A stretch of DNA of 9,484 nucleotides. It comes from JAJFUG01 sp964386505 (GTDB taxonomy: Bacteria > Gemmatimonadota > Glassbacteria > GWA2-58-10). Location of the stretch: NCBI GenBank assembly GCA_964386505.1, contig CAYLSM010000183.1, forward strand, positions 1 through 9,484. The letters are read 5' to 3'. Below are positions 5,727 through 9,484 of the stretch, in pieces (positions within the stretch are counted from its first letter, which is position 1; each line of letters starts with the position of its first letter). The position numbers and the translations under genes are program-made. A model generated the notes under the pieces. That model saw nothing but the letters and a program-made list of their open reading frames with translations. It was not told where the DNA came from and ran no database searches.

Positions 5727-7928
5727 ATGCGAATCCCAGCTCTGTCCTGCGCTGTCCTCAGCCTTTTCGCCGCCCTGCTCCTGAGCACAGCCCCAGCGCA
5801 GGCGCAGACGATCCGCACCGGTTCCAACCCCACGCGCTGGACCCTGAGTACGGCGCATTCGAGCTATCAGGTGTTCCTGGGCGCCGACAGTGTTCTGGCC
5901 GCCTCGTGGTTCGGGCCGAACTCGGGCGAGCGGCTGTTCGAGACCCCCGAGGGGATCCGCCCGGATGAGGGCGGCACCACGATCCGCGAGGTGCCCTGCC
6001 GCGGCGGCTACCAGTCGCTGACTCCGGCCCTGGAGGTGGTGTTCGAGGACAACGTGCGCGAGCTGGAACTGGTCTACAGCGGATCGTCAACCGGCGAGCT
6101 GGAGGGGTCCCCGTTCATCCGTTTCGACCTGCGGGACAGCTTCTACCCGCTCAAGGTGAGCGAGTATATCCGCGTTCTGCCGGAGCTGGACATGTACGAG
6201 AAATGGCTTGTCCTTGAGAACACGGGCAAGAAAAACATCCTGGTCGAGAACGCCCAGTCCGGCTCCCTTCTGCTGCCCCCTGGCCCCTACGAGCTGACCC
6301 AGCTTTCGGGCGAGTGGGGCCGCGAGTTCTACCCCCGCACCAGCCTTCTTACCGCCGGGGTCAAATCGATCTCGATCAACGCGCTCAAAAGCCAGCCCCA
6401 CGCCCCGTTTTTTCTGCTGCGTCCGGCCGGGGAGCGCGCCGAGTTCAACGGCGACACCTGGTTCGGCGAGGTGGCCTGGACCGGCAACTGGCGGATCGAC
6501 TGCACGGTCAACCCGGGCGAGCTGACCCAGGTCACAGGCGGGATCAACTGGTGGAACTCCCACTGGAACCTGGCCCCTGGCGCCAGGTTCGAGACCCCGC
6601 GCCTGGTGTTCGGGTTCAGCCCGGAGGGTCCGGCCGGGGCAAGCCGCAGCCTGCACCGCTATACGGTGGACCATGTCCTGCCGGGCAACGCCGCCCGCGA
6701 GCCCTCCAAGGTGCTATACAACAGTTGGTACGCCACCGAGTTCCGGGTCAACAGCGAGCAGCAGATCGCCCTGGCGAAAACAGCCGCCGCGCTGGGAGTG
6801 GAGCTGTTCGTGATGGATGACGGCTGGTTCCGCGGGCGCAAGGACGACAAAGCCGGGCTGGGCGACTGGACAGTGGACCCGGACAAGTTCCCACAGGGTT
6901 TGGGGCCGTTGATCCAGGCGGTGAACGCTCTGGGGATGGATTTCGGCCTCTGGGTGGAGCCGGAAATGGTCAACCCCAACAGCGACCTCTACCGCGCCCA
7001 CCCCGACTGGGCCCTTAACACTCCGCACCGCAAGTCCCACACCGGCCGCAGCCAATTGGTGCTGAACCTGGCCCGGGAGGACGTGAAAAAATTCACCCTG
7101 GACTGGCTGGACAAGCTACTGAGCGAGAACAACATAAGATTCATCAAGTGGGACATGAACCGCTACGTGAGCGAGGCCGGCTGGCCCGAGGCCCCCACGG
7201 CCACACAGCGAGAGATGTTCATCCGCTACGCGCGCAACATGCTGGAGATCTGGAGCACCCTGCGCGCCAGGCACCCGCAGGTGGTGTTCGAGAGCTGCTG
7301 CTCGGGCGGTGGACGGGTCAACCCGCAGATACTGTCCGTGGCCGAGCAGGTCTGGACCAGCGACAACACCGACCCCGGCGACCGTCTGCACATCCAGTAC
7401 GGGTTCAGCTACGCGTTCCCGGCGCGCAGCATGGTCAACTGGGTGACAGACGAGGAATGGCACAACAAGATCACCCCGATCGAGTTCCGTTTCCACTGCG
7501 CCATGGCTGGCAATATGGGCCTGGGCAGCGACCTGAGCAAATGGGGAGAGACCGAGAAGTCCCTGGCGAAAAAGATGGTCGCCCGGTACAAGCAGGTGCG
7601 CCGCACGATCCAGCTCGGTGACCAGTACCGTCTGTGGAACCCGTTCCAGGAAGACCGAATGGCGGTGGAGTTTGTCTCGCGGGACAGTTCCGAGGCCGTG
7701 GTGTTCGCTTTCCAGACCCTTGAGACCACCAAGATGGCCGGCGCCTCCAGCCACGGCAACCCGCGTCTTGTTCTGCACGGCCTGGACTCGCAGGCGGTCT
7801 ACCGGGTGGACTATGACGGGGAGCGGACAGAGGAGCTTTCTGGCGCGGTCCTGACAGCCGCGGGGATCGAGCCTGAGTTGAGCGGCAACTATTCGAGCAG
7901 CATGATCGTGATCCGGAAAATGAACTGA
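5727..7928 (+). CDS. GH36 alpha-galactosidase, exported
   Basis: The 733-aa retaining alpha-galactosidase removes terminal alpha-linked galactose from oligo- or polysaccharides such as raffinose-type sugars or galactomannan. Residues 1-26 are a Sec signal peptide ending in AQA, placing it in the periplasm or outside the cell. The GH36 layout is complete: an N-terminal beta-supersandwich (~30-325), a TIM barrel (~330-640) and a C-terminal beta domain (~645-733). Visible motifs are NSWYATEF (332-339), MDDGWF (363-368), GLGDW (377-381), WVEPEMVNPNSDLY (409-422), KWDMNR (474-479), ESCCSGGGR (522-530) and TSDNTDPGDR (544-553). Asp476 is the expected nucleophile and Asp546 the acid/base, 70 residues apart as in the well-studied bacterial enzymes. 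The length matches the ~730-aa GH36 subgroup, many members of which are cytoplasmic, so the signal peptide is notable. The gene has its own promoter and follows the symporter's terminator. Function is secure; the natural substrate is not. Confidence 0.96.
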   Translation: MRIPALSCAVLSLFAALLLSTAPAQAQTIRTGSNPTRWTLSTAHSSYQVFLGADSVLAASWFGPNSGERLFETPEGIRPDEGGTTIREVPCRGGYQSLTPALEVVFEDNVRELELVYSGSSTGELEGSPFIRFDLRDSFYPLKVSEYIRVLPELDMYEKWLVLENTGKKNILVENAQSGSLLLPPGPYELTQLSGEWGREFYPRTSLLTAGVKSISINALKSQPHAPFFLLRPAGERAEFNGDTWFGEVAWTGNWRIDCTVNPGELTQVTGGINWWNSHWNLAPGARFETPRLVFGFSPEGPAGASRSLHRYTVDHVLPGNAAREPSKVLYNSWYATEFRVNSEQQIALAKTAAALGVELFVMDDGWFRGRKDDKAGLGDWTVDPDKFPQGLGPLIQAVNALGMDFGLWVEPEMVNPNSDLYRAHPDWALNTPHRKSHTGRSQLVLNLAREDVKKFTLDWLDKLLSENNIRFIKWDMNRYVSEAGWPEAPTATQREMFIRYARNMLEIWSTLRARHPQVVFESCCSGGGRVNPQILSVAEQVWTSDNTDPGDRLHIQYGFSYAFPARSMVNWVTDEEWHNKITPIEFRFHCAMAGNMGLGSDLSKWGETEKSLAKKMVARYKQVRRTIQLGDQYRLWNPFQEDRMAVEFVSRDSSEAVVFAFQTLETTKMAGASSHGNPRLVLHGLDSQAVYRVDYDGERTEELSGAVLTAAGIEPELSGNYSSSMIVIRKMN

Positions 7929-7941
7929 GTGTAAAAGAAAC

Positions 7942-7969
7942 GCCGGGCCGTGGTACCCCACGGCCCGGC
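7942..7969. terminator. Strong hairpin between convergent genes, probable bidirectional terminator
   Basis: GCCGGGCCGTGG (7942-7953) pairs perfectly with CCACGGCCCGGC (7958-7969) around a 4-nt loop, 13 bp after the alpha-galactosidase stop. On the plus strand the tail is not T-rich (ATCTATATC). On the minus strand it is followed by GTTTCTTTTAC, so it suits transcripts coming from the BON gene at least as well. It lies between convergent genes and may serve both. Confidence 0.65.
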
Positions 7970-8042
7970 ATCTATATCGGCCAGCCACTCACCTCATCAG
8001 CCTCACCCGCAGCCCCTTCCTCCCCCATTCACCCCAACGAGG

Positions 8043-8077
8043 CCGGCCGAACAACGGCAGCCGCAAGCGGCGGCCGG
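8043..8077. repeat. GC-rich inverted repeat downstream of the BON gene
   Basis: CCGGCCG (8043-8049) pairs with CGGCCGG (8071-8077), and a smaller CCGC-AA-GCGG hairpin (8061-8070) sits between the arms. It lies 11 bp past the BON gene stop codon. No T-run follows on either strand, so it could be an RNA-stabilising 3' structure or chance pairing in GC-rich DNA. Confidence 0.35.
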
Positions 8078-8088
8078 ATTAGTCTGTG

Positions 8089-8820
8089 TCAGAGGGCGAT
8101 TGTGCTGGTCACGCCCGTGACACCAATCACCCGCTTGACTTCACGCGGGATGTTGTCTTTCTCCCACAGCGTGCCCGCCATGCCGCTCAGCGACACCCGG
8201 CCGCCGCTAACACTGGCCTTGACCTTGTCCTTGGCCAGCGGGAAATGGTCCTCGATCGTGGCGTTCACCAGGCCCAGGATATCCGCGTCGGTCATCGGCT
8301 TGGATGTCTTGGCCAGCACCTGGAGGTTGTTCTCCAACCCCTTTACTCCATCCTGGTACACCACCACCTTCTCAGCAGCTTCCAGTTCCTTGACAGTCTG
8401 CACCTTGCCGGCCAGGGTCACCCTCCCGCCCTGCACGTTGACCGCGATATCCTCGGGAGCCAGGATAACGCTGTTGATCTTGAGACCGTCCACGATCTGA
8501 GTCTTGATCTGCTCGTCGGTCATGGGCTCCGGCGGCAGCACCTTGATCTCCACCGCCATTTTCTTCACCCCTTTGACCCGGCTGGCGATCTCATAGATAT
8601 CGTACTCATCGGCCAGGGTGGTCACATCACCTTTCAGGATCACCTCGCCCGGGGCCTTAACCTCCACCCGCACCGGAACTCCATCGTAGTAGCGGTTCAG
8701 GGCGCCCTCGATCTCGTGGTCCAAAGTCCTGGTCGGTGAAGCGGCGAAAAGGGCCTGCATGGCGAACAGCGATAACGCGCTCAGAATCAGAGCAATCTTC
8801 CCATCCCATTTGGCTGACAT
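8089..8820 (-). CDS. Exported protein with three BON domains
   Basis: The 243-aa product has a signal peptide (KIALILSALSLFAMQALFAA, 8-27) and then almost only three BON domains at ~33-94, ~100-168 and ~175-241. Each has the alpha-beta-beta-alpha-beta pattern with a G-x-V-x-L-x-G hallmark: GEVILKGDV (58-66), GGRVTLAGKV (131-140) and GGRVSLSGMA (206-215). BON domains occur in OsmY and in other periplasmic or outer-membrane proteins, where they are thought to bind phospholipid or help envelope stability; OsmY has two. The start at 8820 has GGGAGG 5 nt upstream (8826-8831). The frame stays open to 9096, but that extension is Arg-rich and lacks a comparable site. The gene converges on the alpha-galactosidase gene and is probably not part of the sugar locus. 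An osmotic or envelope-stress role is inferred from the family. Confidence 0.9.
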   Translation of the reverse strand: MSAKWDGKIALILSALSLFAMQALFAASPTRTLDHEIEGALNRYYDGVPVRVEVKAPGEVILKGDVTTLADEYDIYEIASRVKGVKKMAVEIKVLPPEPMTDEQIKTQIVDGLKINSVILAPEDIAVNVQGGRVTLAGKVQTVKELEAAEKVVVYQDGVKGLENNLQVLAKTSKPMTDADILGLVNATIEDHFPLAKDKVKASVSGGRVSLSGMAGTLWEKDNIPREVKRVIGVTGVTSTIAL

Positions 8821-8825
8821 TGCAG

Positions 8826-8831
8826 CCTCCC
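8826..8831 (-). promoter_or_regulatory. Ribosome binding site fixing the BON protein start
   Basis: On the minus strand GGGAGG lies 5 nt before the ATG at 8820, directly ahead of a clean signal peptide. This rules against the 92-residue upstream extension. Confidence 0.75.
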
Positions 8832-8966
8832 TTCTTCTGCTTGGGAAACCCCTGTTTCCCATGGTGTTTTCGTCAACCCCGTTACGATGCGGCAATGAAC
8901 AGCGTCGACAATGCTTCCTTACGTTCTGCCCTCCCACCTTGTTACCAGGTGCGCGCACACCTTTCA

Positions 8967-9020
8967 GCTTGTCAATGTTTACCGGAGTTCTGTTTTTCTT
9001 TTCCGGTCCTGGCTTGTCAA
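8967..9020 (-). repeat. Two direct copies of TTGACAAGC upstream of the BON gene
   Basis: On the minus strand TTGACAAGC occurs at 9012-9020 and 8967-8975, 45 bp apart and about 150-200 bp before the BON start. Each contains a perfect -35 element (TTGACA), and with the preceding base the upstream copy is nearly palindromic (CTTGACAAG). No good -10 element lies 16-18 nt after either copy. They may be operator sites or a promoter with a weak -10. Confidence 0.35.
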
Positions 9021-9154
9021 GATGCAACAAGCGTACCCAATTTTGACTCACTCGCCGGATACCCGTCATTGAAGGCTTTGCCAGACTGTCACTCACACTT
9101 TCTCACGACGCCCCCAGCCGATTACCCGAGAACAACTCCCCCCTTACCCCAAAG

Positions 9155-9183
9155 GAGGCAGGTCTGCCCGAACCTCCTGCCTC
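9155..9183. repeat. Inverted repeat next to the cytochrome terminator
   Basis: GAGGCAGG (9155-9162) pairs with CCTGCCTC (9176-9183) around a 13-nt loop; AGGAGG and CCTCCT offer an alternative pairing. It lies just beyond the terminator of the cytochrome gene and has no T-run, so it may be a backup terminator or chance. Confidence 0.35.
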
Positions 9184-9191
9184 TGAGCAAG

Positions 9192-9226
9192 AATAAAAAC
9201 GGGGCCGCACTCTCAGGGCGGCCCCG
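9192..9226 (-). terminator. Rho-independent terminator of the cytochrome gene
   Basis: CGGGGCCGC (9200-9208) pairs perfectly with GCGGCCCCG (9218-9226) around a 9-nt loop. On the minus strand the stem is followed by TTTTTATT. It lies about 60 bp after the stop codon of the minus-strand cytochrome gene and should insulate it from the BON gene. Confidence 0.85.
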
Positions 9227-9288
9227 CCTTGCCTCAACTGAAGCAAATCAACAATGTCAAGACAGAATGCTTCTCTTCCCGTTCGCTA

Positions 9289-9484
9289 TCAGGGCTTCGC
9301 CTCACCAGCCTGGTTCAGCCCGAAATCCACGCTCACGCGCACCGGACGCTGCATGTTGGCGTGGTGGATCGGGTCGGTCATCTCCTGCGTGTGGCAGAGG
9401 GCGCAGGAGCTGTTGGCCCCGATCGTGTAGGGGCTGCCCTGGTACTGCAGCGGCTGGATCACATCCCGCAGCTCGCCGGCCGGG
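9289..9484 (-). CDS. c-type cytochrome, C-terminal fragment
   Basis: The frame enters from the right edge and ends at TGA (9289-9291), giving the last 64 residues of a protein whose start is outside the window. It contains one heme-binding CALCH motif (fragment residues 27-31), preceded by TIGANSS and followed by TQEMTDPIHHANMQRP with two His and two Met that could act as distal ligands or bind a further heme. Such a protein would act in the periplasm or on the outer surface in electron transfer. Further hemes upstream cannot be seen, so mono- versus multiheme is undecided. The family is not recognisable from this fragment. Its terminator at 9192-9226 suggests it is the last gene of its transcript and is independent of the sugar genes. 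Confidence 0.75.
   Translation of the reverse strand, partial: PAGELRDVIQPLQYQGSPYTIGANSSCALCHTQEMTDPIHHANMQRPVRVSVDFGLNQAGEAKP

Larger units (their letters stand above)
8821..9288. other. Intergenic region upstream of the BON gene
   Basis: These 468 bp hold the BON gene's leader, two TTGACAAGC repeats, the cytochrome gene's terminator and a second hairpin. Frames overlapping it show no homology or gene-like features that I recognise. No RNA gene was seen. Confidence 0.5.

Noticed and set aside
4395..5858. 487-codon open frame on the minus strand opposite the symporter
   Set aside because: It is rich in Gln, Gly, His, Arg and Glu with no domain, and it crosses the symporter terminator and the alpha-galactosidase promoter.
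7116..7988. 290-codon minus-strand open frame opposite the alpha-galactosidase
   Set aside because: It is the complement of conserved GH36 motifs, overlaps the hairpin at 7942-7969 and has no family resemblance.
8821..9096. N-terminal extension of the BON protein
   Set aside because: It is Arg-rich and has no domain. The strong ribosome site and the signal peptide both start at 8820.
1..9484. CRISPR, mobile element, tRNA/rRNA or defence system
   Set aside because: I saw no regular spaced repeats, transposase or integrase motifs, cloverleaf or toxin-antitoxin-like pairs.

Overview
The window is GC-rich throughout (by eye, well above 60%) with tightly packed genes, Sec-type and lipoprotein signal peptides and a CxxCH cytochrome. 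This suggests a Gram-negative, probably uncultured bacterium. The mix of a dockerin-like calcium loop, a sodium:solute symporter and secreted glycosidases is reminiscent of the FCB-type candidate phyla (Glassbacteria, Latescibacterota and relatives). That placement is inference, and no taxonomic marker gene is present.

Layout. Positions 1-3478 hold two minus-strand genes that look like one operon. The upstream gene is a clan GH-D glycoside hydrolase with a lipoprotein-type signal. After a 33-bp gap comes a secreted protein with a jelly-roll lectin/polysaccharide-lyase-like domain, a fibronectin III-like domain and a dockerin-like calcium loop, cut by the left edge. Positions 3479-3782 are a divergent control region with an unusually AT-rich core. 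On the plus strand follow a sodium:solute symporter (3783-5555), a rho-independent terminator, a near-consensus sigma-70 promoter, and a signal-peptide-bearing GH36 alpha-galactosidase (5727-7928). A perfect 12-bp-stem hairpin closes that unit. On the minus strand lie a triple-BON-domain exported protein (8089-8820) and, at the right edge, the C-terminal end of a c-type cytochrome (9289-9484) followed by its own terminator.

How the genes fit together. The central ~7.9 kb reads as a carbohydrate-use locus. The secreted binding/lyase-like protein and the lipid-anchored GH-D enzyme would attack a galactoside-containing glycan outside the cytoplasm. The exported GH36 enzyme would release galactose, and the symporter would import a product with Na+. 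No SusC/SusD pair and no regulator is present in the window. The BON protein and the cytochrome appear to be unrelated neighbours.

I see no CRISPR array, RNA gene, insertion sequence, integrase or defence system. The most notable features are the two dissimilar GH-D enzymes around one symporter, the composite secreted protein cut by the left edge, and the clear promoter/terminator architecture.
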